From assembly GCA_903834675.1 (NCBI GenBank), contig CAILKC010000122.1:1-15369 (forward strand): a stretch of DNA of 15,369 nucleotides. Reading direction: 5' to 3'. Each line of letters starts with the position of its first letter. The stretch's first letter is position 1. Shown piece by piece: positions 1 through 7,458 of the stretch. A program made the position numbers and the translations under genes. The notes below the pieces were generated by a model, which saw only the letters and a list, made by a program, of their open reading frames with translations, ran no database searches and was not told where the DNA came from. This stretch comes from an uncultured Victivallales bacterium. Lineage in GTDB: Bacteria > Verrucomicrobiota > Lentisphaeria > Oligosphaerales > JAFGRS01.

Positions 1-31
1 GCCCCGGCAGGGCTCCATCTCGTTTTGGATT

Positions 32-88
32 CCATTCCCAGGGCGGTGCCCTGGGCTGAGGAATGGCCGCGCTTTCAGCGCTCCGCGG
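32..88. repeat. Two-hairpin palindromic intergenic element
   Basis: A perfect 8-bp stem CCCAGGGC (37-44) / GCCCTGGG (48-55) with loop GGT sits inside an outer CCATT (32-36) / AATGG (62-66) pairing. It is followed at once by a second imperfect palindrome: CCGCG (67-71) pairs with CGCGG (84-88), enclosing GCGCT/AGCGC. The double-hairpin layout resembles a REP-like dispersed intergenic element rather than a simple terminator, and no T-run follows. Only one copy is visible here, so its dispersed nature is inferred. Confidence 0.55.
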
Positions 89-386
89 CGTCTGGCATTC
101 GCGACCAGTCCCGCCGGAAGTCTTCCTCAAGAGTCACGTGACCCGTTCTGCTCGCCGGACGCCGAGACGATCGAAACCGAAACCCCTACGGAGCTGACCT
201 GCGCCCTCTGAGGTTCAACTCATTGGCATCCTCTTTCTCCAGGCTTATCCTGGCGCGACAGACGGCGGATACCGCGAACCCGCCCGCAACGGGCTGGGCC
301 TCGCGGGCTCCAGGGAGGCACGCGGGGCCATGGCAGACGCCTGCCAGATCTAGCGGGGGCTCTTTCCTGGAAGCCCTGTAGGCGCG
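89..386. other. Non-coding upstream region, no gene seen
   Basis: No convincing gene was found between the left-edge palindrome and the promoter of the giant gene. Open frames on the minus strand here give Arg/Pro/Gly-rich translations with no recognisable domain. The only small structure noted is CCAGG (239-243) / CCTGG (249-253) with a 5-base loop. Confidence 0.5.
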
Positions 387-416
387 TTGGAGCCGGCAGC
401 CGGAGTGGGCTATACT
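387..416 (+). promoter_or_regulatory. Candidate sigma70-type promoter for the giant secreted protein gene
   Basis: TATACT (411-416) matches the -10 consensus at 5 of 6 positions. TTGGAG (387-392), 18 bases upstream, matches the -35 at 3 of 6. The start codon at 466 lies 49 bases downstream of the -10. The -10 is good and the -35 weak, so this is a prediction from sequence only. Confidence 0.4.
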
Positions 417-465
417 GGCGTCGACCGAGGTCCGAAGTGAAGAGGTGTCCAGACGGAGGCGCAGC

Positions 466-3400
466 ATGCGATATCCACAGCGGTTTGTGGCGCTGGCAGT
501 GGCGCTGGGTTGGGGGCTGACGGCGGGTGCGGCAGAGCCGGCGGTACTGACGCTTCAGGGCGACACCTCCCGGCCGGATCACAGCACCTTCATCCAGGGC
601 GAGCCGGTCACCCTCGACTTCACGGTCACGGGGGCTGGTGCGGGCGCCACCGACCTGCGACTGCGCCTCGATATCGTGGATGAGCATGAGCGCTCGATCG
701 AGCGCCGTGACGTGCCCATGCCCGCGGCCGCAGCGGACGGAGCGTGCCGGGTCTCCGTGTCGGCCCCCAACCCTCGGCTCGGGTTCTATCGGGTGAGGGC
801 GGCGTTGTCCAACGGCGTCACCCTGTCCAAGCTCGGCAGTCGCCGGGCCGGCTTCCTGACCTACGCTGTCGTGCCTGATCCGGCCCAGCGTCAGCTCTAC
901 CCGCCGGAACAGACCTTCTTCGGCATGCAAGGCGGTTTCGGCAAGCCACCAGTAAAGCCACTGCTAGGCATCCGCTGGGTGCTGGGCGGCTACAGTTGGC
1001 GCGACCTGGAGCCGAAGCGAGCCGGGGAGTTCGCTGAAGCGCGGCGGCAGGGCACTGCCAAGGCGCGCGAGCCCCTGGCTGGGGAGGAGAACTGGACGAC
1101 GTACCGGCTGCCGTGCCTGTACATGGCCCCGGCCTGGGCCGTCGAGCCGGCCACGAGTTCCTATTGTACCGGCACCCTGACCCCCGACGGCGAGAAGGCC
1201 TGGCGCGAGTACTGCCTCGAGGTCGGGCGCGCCTTCGCGGCGGAGGCGCCCCAGACGCAGGAGCGACTGTATCAGATCACCTGGGAGCCGGTGTATCCGT
1301 GGGGCTACAAAGGCACCGACGAGCAGCTCATCCGCATCTACGAGATCGCCTACCCGGCGCTGCACGAAGCCGACCCGCAGGCCAGGGTGCTTGGGCCAAC
1401 CGGCGCCGGGATCAGCCGTAATGACGTCGCCTGGAATGCGACGCTCCTGCGCAAGGGCTTGGCGCGTCACTTGGATGGCTTCTGCATTCATCCCTACCAC
1501 GCCCTGCCGCCGGAACGTGAGGGGCTCATCGACCGGACGCGCGAACTCCGCACCGTCATCGACCAGCTCGCCGGTAAGCCACTCGGTCTGTACGGAACCG
1601 AACAGGGCTTCCCCACCAAAGAGGATCCGGCCAAAGACCTCGTGCAAGCCCAGGGGCTGCTGCGCGAGAACCTGATCATGATGGGCGAAGGCTACCGGCT
1701 CAACTTCGCCTTCTACATCGTCGATTACCCCACCGAGCCGGGCTATGGCTATTACTACAACCTGACGCCGACCATCGCCTGGGGCCCGGACCGCATGTCG
1801 CCCAAGCCCGCGGCGCCCGCCTACGCGGCGCAGAGCTTCCTGCTCGAAGGGCACCGCAGTGCTGGCGCCATCGAGTGGCTCGGACCCACCGCCTGGGGCT
1901 ACGCCTTTGAACGGCCCGACCGCGTCGTGCTGGCGCTCTGGGATTATGGTGACACGCCCCGCGAGGTGACTCTTCCCGTCGGCCGCGAGGTGGTGCAGGT
2001 CTGGGATTGGATGGGCAACCGTCGCGAGGTCGCGGCGCCCGACGGGCAGGTGAGGTTGACGCTGACCCCGGATCCCGTTTACGTCACGGGCGTCGCGCCA
2101 GAACTGTGGAGCGCCGCAGCGCCCAAGCCACTGCGACTGGCGGCGGCCCGGTTGACGACCTTCGCCGGAGCGCGGGCCATGCTCGCGGCGAAGGTTGCAG
2201 CTAACCAGGGCAAGGCGGTCCGCGGCAGGCTCGTGCTACAGGTACCATCCGGGGTGAACGTCGTCGCGAAGCCCCACGCACTGTCCCTCCGCTCCGGCCG
2301 CAGCGAGCAGGTCGAGTTGCAGCTGGACATCGCGGCGGGAACGGCGCTGGGGGCCTATCCGGCCACGGTGCGGCTCGAGGATGAGAGCGGCGCCTGCCTG
2401 GCGGCGGCTGGCCTGATGCTGATCGTGGCGGAACCGGTTGCCGTCACCGCGCTGACGTCGGCCGAGGCCGACGCTGCAGGCTGTGCGGTCAATCTCCGCT
2501 TCTGCGAAGAACAAGGCGCGGCGTTCCGCGGTGAGGTGGAGGTGCGGGTTGCCGGGCTGCCCCTGGCGCAGGCCCGCGCCGCCGTGCGGCTGCGGTCGCG
2601 GCAGACCCGCGAACTGCGGCTGCTCATGCCCCAGGCCGACCCGGTGCCTGGACGGGTCTACACCGCGACCGTGGGGTTGACGGCTGCCAGCGGCGCCCGC
2701 TACGAGCGCACCTTCCCCCTCGGGTTCATGGTCGCACCCGCCGCGACGTCGACACCCGTGATCGATGCGGACCTCGCAGACTGGAGCCCCCAACCCGCGG
2801 TCAAGCTCGAAGGTCGTTCGTGGCTGGTGCGCTCCCCAGAAGCGTATACCGGTACGAACGACAGCGCCGCCGAGATTCGTTGCGGTTGGGATCGCCAGGC
2901 GTTCTACCTCGCTTGCACGGTGCGGGACGACGCCTTCGTGCAGGAACAGACCGGCTTCATGACCTGGAAGGGCGATTGCCTGCAGCTTGCCTTCGATCTC
3001 GATCCCGACCGCCGCGGCGAAGGCACCGGCAATCTGCTGGCTGAGAAGGCACAACCGCGGCGGGTGAGCGAGATCGATCTGGCGCTAACCCGCGCCGGCC
3101 CGGAAGCCTTCCGTACCCTCACCTTCGATCCCGAACGCTACCCCGTAGCCGCGCTGGCCCCAGAGGCGCTGCGCCTGGAGGTGGTGCGGACTGGCACCAC
3201 CGTGGTCTATGAGGCGGCTATCCCGTGGAGTACCCTCGGGGCCGAGAGGCCGCCGGCGGTTGGCTCGACCATCGGCTTTGCCCTGACGGTGAACGATCTC
3301 GATGAGGCGACCCAGGCCGATCCCTCGGCACTGGGGCTTTTCGGTGGCATCGCCGGCAAGAAGGACCCCGAGCGTTTCGGCCGCATCCTGCTTGCCGCGG

Positions 3401-5076
3401 ACTCCGCCCGTCGGCCTGCCGGGGCGACCGCGCGGCCAGCACTGCAGTTCTCTGGGATCCTGGGTCAGAGCCAGCCGCCGGAGGCCGAACCGTTGCCCTT
3501 CCTCACCTGCACGGGCGTTGCATTCGATGCGTCTGGCCAATTGTGGACGGTGGTGGGCGACCGGGCCTTCGCCTTGGCGGAGCCGACACCGGGCCGCCGC
3601 AGGCTGGCGCGTACCGTGCCTCTGCCGACTAGCGCCCTGGCGCAGGGGGTTTGCTCGGATGGCGAACGGCTGTTCATTGCCTGCGGCGATGGCACCGTCT
3701 ATAGCCTCGATCCGGCGAGCGAGACGGTGGCGCCGTTCTGCGCCTGGCCGGAAGGGGCCAAGAGCTTCACGGTAACGCCGGCAGGGGTCAGCGGCAGTTT
3801 TGCCGCCAAGGCGAAACTGTTCGTGGTCGCCGACGCTGCCGTTCATGGGGTGGATGCCAGCGGGCGTGCTCTGGGCGTGCTGCTCGCTCTGGCGCGCCCG
3901 GCCGACGCCTCCTGGTGGTACTGCGCGGTCGGCATCGAGCCAGTCTCTGGCGATCTGCTGGTGGGATCGTATTGGCCGGACAGCAAAGTCTACCGTTTCG
4001 GCGCTGGCGGGCAGGCTGTGACGGTGGATGGCTGGCCGCGAAACGGCCACGCGCAGATCCTGACCGAGCTTGGCGGTCAGGCGTGGATCCTCGCCGCGGG
4101 TGGCAGCGCGACGCCGTTGCCACCCGTGCGGCGCGGCCCGGCCGATGATCTGCCCGGGCTCCCGGCCGCCTGGACCTGGTACCACTCGGGCCTGGCCGCG
4201 GCTCCGGCGGGTGGCTGGTGGCTGGCCTCAAGCCAGGGCCTGGTTGGCTACTCGCCGGACCGGGCCCCGCGCAGCATGCGGCTCGGTGGCCTGCCCGGCG
4301 TGTCACTGCTGGCGGTTGCCCCCGATGGCACGGTCATCGCCGCGGTCGAAAACGGCCAGCGCCTGGTCCGCCTAGGCCTGGCGGATGACCCCGATACCGC
4401 CCTGCGGTCCGATGCCAACGAGCCCTGGCGTACGGGCAACGGCTGGACCGGCCACGCCTGCGGCCTGGCCTGGAATGGCGACCGCTTCCTGGTCCTGGAC
4501 CGCGTCGGCAAGCAGCTCTGGCAATTTGACCCAGGGCACACCGCCTGGGGTGAGAAGCCGTGGGTCGCTCTGACCGAGCCCAACAGCTTCGCAACCCCGC
4601 GGTTGCTGGCGGCAGGCGACGGCGTGGTGTGGGTGATCGATGGCTCACGCCTGCTGGAGTTGCCGCGGGCTGACCTCGCGGCGGCGCGCGAAGTGCCGCT
4701 GCCCGAAGGCGTCGCGGCGGCGGACCTGGTCGCGATCGCGAGTAGCCGCGACGATCTGCTGTTCGTCGCTTTGCCGACCCGCATCCTCGCGCTGGAGCGC
4801 CGTCCCGAGGGCGCCTACAGCGTGCGTTGGGACCGGCCTCAAGGGCTCAGCGGCATCCGCGGGCTGGCCACCCTCGACGACGGGCTGGCCGTCGGCGGCG
4901 GCGGCGACGGTGAACTGGCGGTTCTGCACGCCGCCGACGGCAGCCTGGCGGGCCGCCTCGGCGCGACCGACGTCCCGGGCGGAATGACCCCGGGTTGCCT
5001 GGCCGCCAGCGACCGCTGGATCGTGGCGGCGGATGAGGCACATGCACGCCTGCTGCGGTTTGGCGTCAGCCGGTAA
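466..5076 (+). CDS. Secreted multidomain glycoside-hydrolase-like protein with CBM9-like domain and C-terminal beta-propeller
   Basis: Encodes 1536 residues. ATG at 466 is preferred over an in-frame GTG at 445 because CGGAGG (454-459) lies 6 bases before it and it directly begins a signal peptide (MRYPQRF, a hydrophobic run, then probable cleavage near AGA-AEP, residue ~23). Domains seen: N-terminal beta-sandwich (~25-140); TIM-barrel of GH-A-clan type (~150-450) with acid/base candidate E274 in TWEP and nucleophile candidate E379 in YGTEQGF, plus IHPYH at 341-345; a beta domain (~455-545); NEW3-like and second beta domains (~570-755); a CBM9-like domain beginning at VIDADLADW (~765-985); and a C-terminal NHL/SMP-30-like propeller (~1010-1536) with about ten short blade-like repeats such as GVAFDASGQLWTV. 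The barrel has Trp where clan members usually have Asn before the acid/base Glu. Likely exported and active on a polysaccharide or glycoconjugate; the substrate and exact GH family are not assignable. The stop codon abuts the repeat array. Confidence 0.8.
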   Translation: MRYPQRFVALAVALGWGLTAGAAEPAVLTLQGDTSRPDHSTFIQGEPVTLDFTVTGAGAGATDLRLRLDIVDEHERSIERRDVPMPAAAADGACRVSVSAPNPRLGFYRVRAALSNGVTLSKLGSRRAGFLTYAVVPDPAQRQLYPPEQTFFGMQGGFGKPPVKPLLGIRWVLGGYSWRDLEPKRAGEFAEARRQGTAKAREPLAGEENWTTYRLPCLYMAPAWAVEPATSSYCTGTLTPDGEKAWREYCLEVGRAFAAEAPQTQERLYQITWEPVYPWGYKGTDEQLIRIYEIAYPALHEADPQARVLGPTGAGISRNDVAWNATLLRKGLARHLDGFCIHPYHALPPEREGLIDRTRELRTVIDQLAGKPLGLYGTEQGFPTKEDPAKDLVQAQGLLRENLIMMGEGYRLNFAFYIVDYPTEPGYGYYYNLTPTIAWGPDRMSPKPAAPAYAAQSFLLEGHRSAGAIEWLGPTAWGYAFERPDRVVLALWDYGDTPREVTLPVGREVVQVWDWMGNRREVAAPDGQVRLTLTPDPVYVTGVAPELWSAAAPKPLRLAAARLTTFAGARAMLAAKVAANQGKAVRGRLVLQVPSGVNVVAKPHALSLRSGRSEQVELQLDIAAGTALGAYPATVRLEDESGACLAAAGLMLIVAEPVAVTALTSAEADAAGCAVNLRFCEEQGAAFRGEVEVRVAGLPLAQARAAVRLRSRQTRELRLLMPQADPVPGRVYTATVGLTAASGARYERTFPLGFMVAPAATSTPVIDADLADWSPQPAVKLEGRSWLVRSPEAYTGTNDSAAEIRCGWDRQAFYLACTVRDDAFVQEQTGFMTWKGDCLQLAFDLDPDRRGEGTGNLLAEKAQPRRVSEIDLALTRAGPEAFRTLTFDPERYPVAALAPEALRLEVVRTGTTVVYEAAIPWSTLGAERPPAVGSTIGFALTVNDLDEATQADPSALGLFGGIAGKKDPERFGRILLAADSARRPAGATARPALQFSGILGQSQPPEAEPLPFLTCTGVAFDASGQLWTVVGDRAFALAEPTPGRRRLARTVPLPTSALAQGVCSDGERLFIACGDGTVYSLDPASETVAPFCAWPEGAKSFTVTPAGVSGSFAAKAKLFVVADAAVHGVDASGRALGVLLALARPADASWWYCAVGIEPVSGDLLVGSYWPDSKVYRFGAGGQAVTVDGWPRNGHAQILTELGGQAWILAAGGSATPLPPVRRGPADDLPGLPAAWTWYHSGLAAAPAGGWWLASSQGLVGYSPDRAPRSMRLGGLPGVSLLAVAPDGTVIAAVENGQRLVRLGLADDPDTALRSDANEPWRTGNGWTGHACGLAWNGDRFLVLDRVGKQLWQFDPGHTAWGEKPWVALTEPNSFATPRLLAAGDGVVWVIDGSRLLELPRADLAAAREVPLPEGVAAADLVAIASSRDDLLFVALPTRILALERRPEGAYSVRWDRPQGLSGIRGLATLDDGLAVGGGGDGELAVLHAADGSLAGRLGATDVPGGMTPGCLAASDRWIVAADEAHARLLRFGVSR

Positions 5077-5126
5077 GGAGTCCCGGCTTCAGCCGGTCCT
5101 TTCCCCCTGAAGGGGGTACTCCTGAC
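5077..5126 (+). repeat. Two-headed REP/BIME-like hairpin pair, copy 1
   Basis: Starts at the base after the TAA stop of the giant gene. Order: GGAG (5077-5080), stem CCGGCT (5083-5088) / AGCCGG (5091-5096), spacer, stem CCCCCT (5103-5108) / AGGGGG (5111-5116), then TA and CTCC (5119-5122), TGAC. Read on the minus strand the second hairpin is also headed by GGAG. The pair is therefore two REP-like hairpins in opposite orientation. It may also serve as a 3' mRNA end or terminator for the giant gene. Confidence 0.8.
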
Positions 5127-5134
5127 CCCTGCCA

Positions 5135-5185
5135 GGAGTCCCGGCTTCAGCCGGTCCTCGGCCCCCTGAAGGGGGTACTCCTGAC
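5135..5185 (+). repeat. Two-headed REP/BIME-like hairpin pair, copy 2
   Basis: Same order as copy 1: GGAG (5135-5138), the CCGGCT/AGCCGG hairpin, spacer TCCTCGG, the CCCCCT/AGGGGG hairpin, CTCC (5178-5181), TGAC. The 8-base spacer before it (CCCTGCCA) recurs in the array to the right of the transposase gene. Confidence 0.8.
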
Positions 5186-5193
5186 CCCCGCCA

Positions 5194-5242
5194 GGAGTCC
5201 CGGCTTCAGCCGGTCCTCGGCCCCCTGAGGGGTACTCCTGAC
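5194..5242 (+). repeat. Two-headed REP/BIME-like hairpin pair, copy 3 (second hairpin shortened)
   Basis: Same order, GGAG (5194-5197) to TGAC (5239-5242). The second hairpin has lost about two bases and reads CCCC-TGA-GGGG (5222-5232), so its stem is shorter than in the other copies. It lies next to the 3' end of the transposase gene. Confidence 0.78.
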
Positions 5243-5255
5243 GTGCGAGAGCACG
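5242..5255 (-). terminator. Short hairpin directly after the RAYT stop codon
   Basis: CGTGC (5242-5246) and GCACG (5251-5255) form a perfect 5-bp stem with a 4-base loop, touching the transposase stop codon (5256-5258). It has no T-run and is short, so a terminator role is uncertain. It also overlaps sequence resembling the head of the tandem unit found at 5964-6091. Confidence 0.25.
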
Positions 5256-5861
5256 CTATGCGTCGGGATTATCCCACCCCTCACCGTATCGGAGTACAGG
5301 GAACTCGTTCCAGAGTTGTACCGCAGCATCGTGGCCCATGTGCTCAATGAACAGCCTGGCACTTGAGAACGGCCATTCCTGCCACTGCCGGACATAGCAG
5401 TGATGCACGGGGTTGTGATGAATGTAGTTCATCGTCGCCCAGTAGTGCCTGTCCGACTTGATCGACCGCTCCGCCGCTCGGTGCCAGCACGTACGGCCCA
5501 CAGTAGCGTCCTCCATGTTCCAGGCTCGCGAACTGCGTCCATGCAGTCGACCAAGCGCCTTGATCGTCGCCAACACGTCCTCCGTCTGGATCAGGAGGTG
5601 GTAGTGGTTGGGCAGAATGCACCACGCCAGGACGTGGGCACCTGCCTCCTGCAGAACACTGAGAACCGCGGCTTCAAACCACGCCATCCGAGACGGCGTG
5701 TGCCCGACCACGACACGGTGCTCGTAGTTGGCCGCGTCCACGTGGTACTGCGCGCGTTCTGCAGTGCGATGCGGCGGACCGTGCCAGGGGTGATGCGAGA
5801 GCTTACGAAGCCGCAGGACTAGCTCCCGCTGTTCTGCTGTCATGCGTCGCCAGTTGTACAT
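5256..5861 (-). CDS. REP-associated tyrosine transposase (RAYT, Y1 HUH single-strand nuclease)
   Basis: A 201-residue protein starting MYNWRRM. The start at 5861 has AGGGGG (5872-5867) five bases upstream. An ATG at 5900 in frame would add 13 residues, and longer in-frame extension runs into translated repeats. The HUH-type motif is H86-Y87-H88 in PNHYHLL. The likely catalytic Tyr is Y146 in NYIHHNPV, by analogy with the family motif YxxxNPV. The C-terminal WPFSSA motif (residues 163-168) is also typical of RAYTs. Length and motifs indicate an intact gene ending in TAG. Family members nick and join single-stranded REP hairpins that carry a GTAG/GGAG-type tetranucleotide. Hairpins with GGAG heads flank this gene on both sides, so they are its likely substrate. 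The gene is a lone domesticated-type transposase, not an insertion sequence with its own terminal repeats. Confidence 0.9.
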   Translation of the reverse strand: MYNWRRMTAEQRELVLRLRKLSHHPWHGPPHRTAERAQYHVDAANYEHRVVVGHTPSRMAWFEAAVLSVLQEAGAHVLAWCILPNHYHLLIQTEDVLATIKALGRLHGRSSRAWNMEDATVGRTCWHRAAERSIKSDRHYWATMNYIHHNPVHHCYVRQWQEWPFSSARLFIEHMGHDAAVQLWNEFPVLRYGEGWDNPDA

Positions 5862-5913
5862 GGGATCCCCCTGTGGCGCCGCCGTCAGGACTGCTGACAT
5901 CGGCGCCCTGCCA

Positions 5914-5963
5914 GGAGTCCCGGCTTCAGCCGGTCCTCGCCCCCTGAAGGGGGTACTCCTGAC
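5914..5963 (+). repeat. Two-headed REP/BIME-like hairpin pair, copy 4
   Basis: Complete copy on the 5' side of the transposase gene: GGAG (5914-5917), CCGGCT/AGCCGG hairpin, spacer TCCTCG, CCCCCT/AGGGGG hairpin, CTCC (5956-5959), TGAC (5960-5963). Same orientation as copies 1-3. Confidence 0.8.
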
Positions 5964-6091
5964 GCACGAGCCCTGCCAGACTCCTGACGCACGCGCCCTG
6001 CCAGGAGTCCTGACGCACGAGCCCTGCCAGGAGTCCTGACGCACGCGCCCTGCCAGGAGTCCTGACGCACGAGCCCTGCCAGACTCCTGAC
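5964..6091 (+). repeat. Tandem array of five ~26-bp units derived from the hairpin repeat
   Basis: Five units at 5964-5988, 5989-6014, 6015-6040, 6041-6066 and 6067-6091, of 25, 26, 26, 26 and 25 bp. Each reads GCACG(A/C)G, then CCCTGCCA, then GGAGTCC or GACTCC, then TGAC. They keep the left GGAG edge and/or right CTCC-TGAC edge of the large repeat but lack both hairpins. The head alternates between GCACGAG and GCACGCG. Confidence 0.85.
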
Positions 6092-6106
6092 GCACGAGCC
6101 CTGCCA

Positions 6107-6138
6107 GGAGTCCCGGCTTCAGCCGGTCCTCGCCCCCT
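6107..6138 (+). repeat. Truncated hairpin repeat, copy 5
   Basis: GGAG (6107-6110) and the first hairpin (CCGGCT/AGCCGG, 6113-6126) are intact, then TCCTCG and CCCCCTT. The second hairpin's right arm and CTCC end are missing. It is preceded by a sixth tandem-unit head (6092-6106) and ends 27 bases from the FAD oxidoreductase stop codon. Confidence 0.75.
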
Positions 6139-6165
6139 TGTGCTCCGCGACCTACTTTCTCCTCC

Positions 6166-7458
6166 TCAGCCGGCGAAGCTCCGGTCGATCAGTACGCCTT
6201 GGCGGCGCAGGTGTTCCTGCAGCGCCACGGGTCCAAGCCGCGAGAGGCGACCATCGCCGGCGCGACAGGCCAGAGCCGCGGCGGTGCCGGCCGCTTCGCC
6301 GGTGACGGCGCAGGTGGGAATCACCCGGGTCACGTCCCAGGCGGGGCCATCAGCAGAGATGCAGCGACCGGCCGTGATCAGGTTGTCGTTGACCGTGCCC
6401 GCCATGCAGCCAAGGGGCAGGAAGTAGACCGGGCCCGCGGAGCGCCAGTCCCCGGTCATGCCCACCGTATCATCGAACCAGCGCCGGTTATCTTCTTCGC
6501 GCAAGACGATCCGGCCCTCCAGCCGCCGGGTCATGCGGAAACCAGCAACCAGCGGCAGGATCGCGGGGAACACCGGGCCGCCCTTGGCGTCGGCGCGCAG
6601 CTTCGCCAGCCGCGCCCGGATCAGCACCCGCGTCGCCAGAATCTGGGCCGTGACATCCTCCGCGTCATCGCCGGCAAAGACGCGGGCCGTCTTTGGCATC
6701 TCGCGCGGATCACGCGGGAAATCCTCGCTGTTGCAGACCAGGTGCATTTGCTTGCGGTCGTGGGTGTAGAACCAGCCCGCGGCGACGTTGGTGCGCAGCG
6801 AGACGGTCCGTTCTCCGGCGCGGGCGCAGACATCGGCGTCGCCGGTGGCATCGACCACGCAGCCCGCCACGATCGCCGAGCGCCCGGACTTGTTCTCAAC
6901 CACGACGGCCTGGATGCGATTGCCATCGCGCAGCACATCGCAGAAACGGGTGTCGTAGAGCAGCTTCACCCGTGCTTGCAGCACCCATTCCTCTAGATCC
7001 AGCGTGTAGGAGGCCGGGTTGAAGGTCACCCGATAGCGCTCCTTACGGCGCTGCTCCACATCGCCGTTCGGCAGCCAACACGCCGGCAGGGGGTTGAAGC
7101 CGTCGCCTACCGAGAGCTTGAGCAACTCCTCTCCCATCCCGGCGATGACCTGGTTGCCCTGGCCGTCGCAGAGAGGCAAGTAGACCACGACATTTCCGAG
7201 CGTGGCCAGGCCGCCCAGGCCCTGTTCGCGCTCCAGCAGGCAGGTCGAGGCGCCATTGCGCGCCGCGGCGACGGCGGCCGCCACCCCCGCGATGCCGCCG
7301 CCGACGACGACGACGTCGAAGCTGCCGCTGACGGGTAGACGGCGCTCGGCCTCGAGCAGGGTCGGCTGCGGCCCCCGCGCCCCGTCCGCTGGCTTCGGTT
7401 GTGCCTGCAATCCAGCTCCCAACGCCGCACCCAGAACCGCACTCCCTGTCGCTGACAT
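6166..7458 (-). CDS. FAD-dependent oxidoreductase (FAD_oxidored family), Tat signal disrupted
   Basis: The open frame from ATG 7458 gives 430 residues. The Rossmann FAD motif is VVGGGIAG (51-58) with the ribose-binding acidic residue E76 at the end of strand 2. LGGLATLGN (81-89) and the C-terminal segment GRCISADG...RVIPTCAVTGEAAGTAAAL are typical of this family, which oxidises undefined, often sugar-like substrates. The N-terminus MSATGSAVLGAALG... is the hydrophobic half of a twin-arginine signal; the RREFLH half lies just upstream in frame behind a TAG codon (see 7459-7494). AGGGAG 9 bases before ATG 7458 could allow initiation there, giving a protein without the twin arginines. The body of the gene is uninterrupted, so it may be a recent lesion, a sequencing error, or a cytoplasmic form. 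It ends with TGA at 6166 beside the repeat array. Confidence 0.8.
   Translation of the reverse strand: MSATGSAVLGAALGAGLQAQPKPADGARGPQPTLLEAERRLPVSGSFDVVVVGGGIAGVAAAVAAARNGASTCLLEREQGLGGLATLGNVVVYLPLCDGQGNQVIAGMGEELLKLSVGDGFNPLPACWLPNGDVEQRRKERYRVTFNPASYTLDLEEWVLQARVKLLYDTRFCDVLRDGNRIQAVVVENKSGRSAIVAGCVVDATGDADVCARAGERTVSLRTNVAAGWFYTHDRKQMHLVCNSEDFPRDPREMPKTARVFAGDDAEDVTAQILATRVLIRARLAKLRADAKGGPVFPAILPLVAGFRMTRRLEGRIVLREEDNRRWFDDTVGMTGDWRSAGPVYFLPLGCMAGTVNDNLITAGRCISADGPAWDVTRVIPTCAVTGEAAGTAAALACRAGDGRLSRLGPVALQEHLRRQGVLIDRSFAG

Noticed and set aside
964..1854. Long minus-strand open frame inside the giant gene.
   Set aside because: It is antisense to a domain with clear glycoside-hydrolase-like motifs and has no recognisable protein features.
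3085..4185. A 366-residue minus-strand open frame within the propeller region.
   Set aside because: Same reason: antisense to a coherent coding frame, compositionally biased, no domain.
5964..6091. Possible CRISPR array.
   Set aside because: The units are directly adjacent with no variable spacers of constant length, and no cas gene is present.
5862..6095. N-terminal extension of the RAYT frame through the repeats, giving Arg/Gly/Ser-rich repetitive protein.
   Set aside because: The extension is a translation of the tandem repeats, and the ATG at 5861 has a good ribosome binding site and the family's usual start (MYNWRRM).
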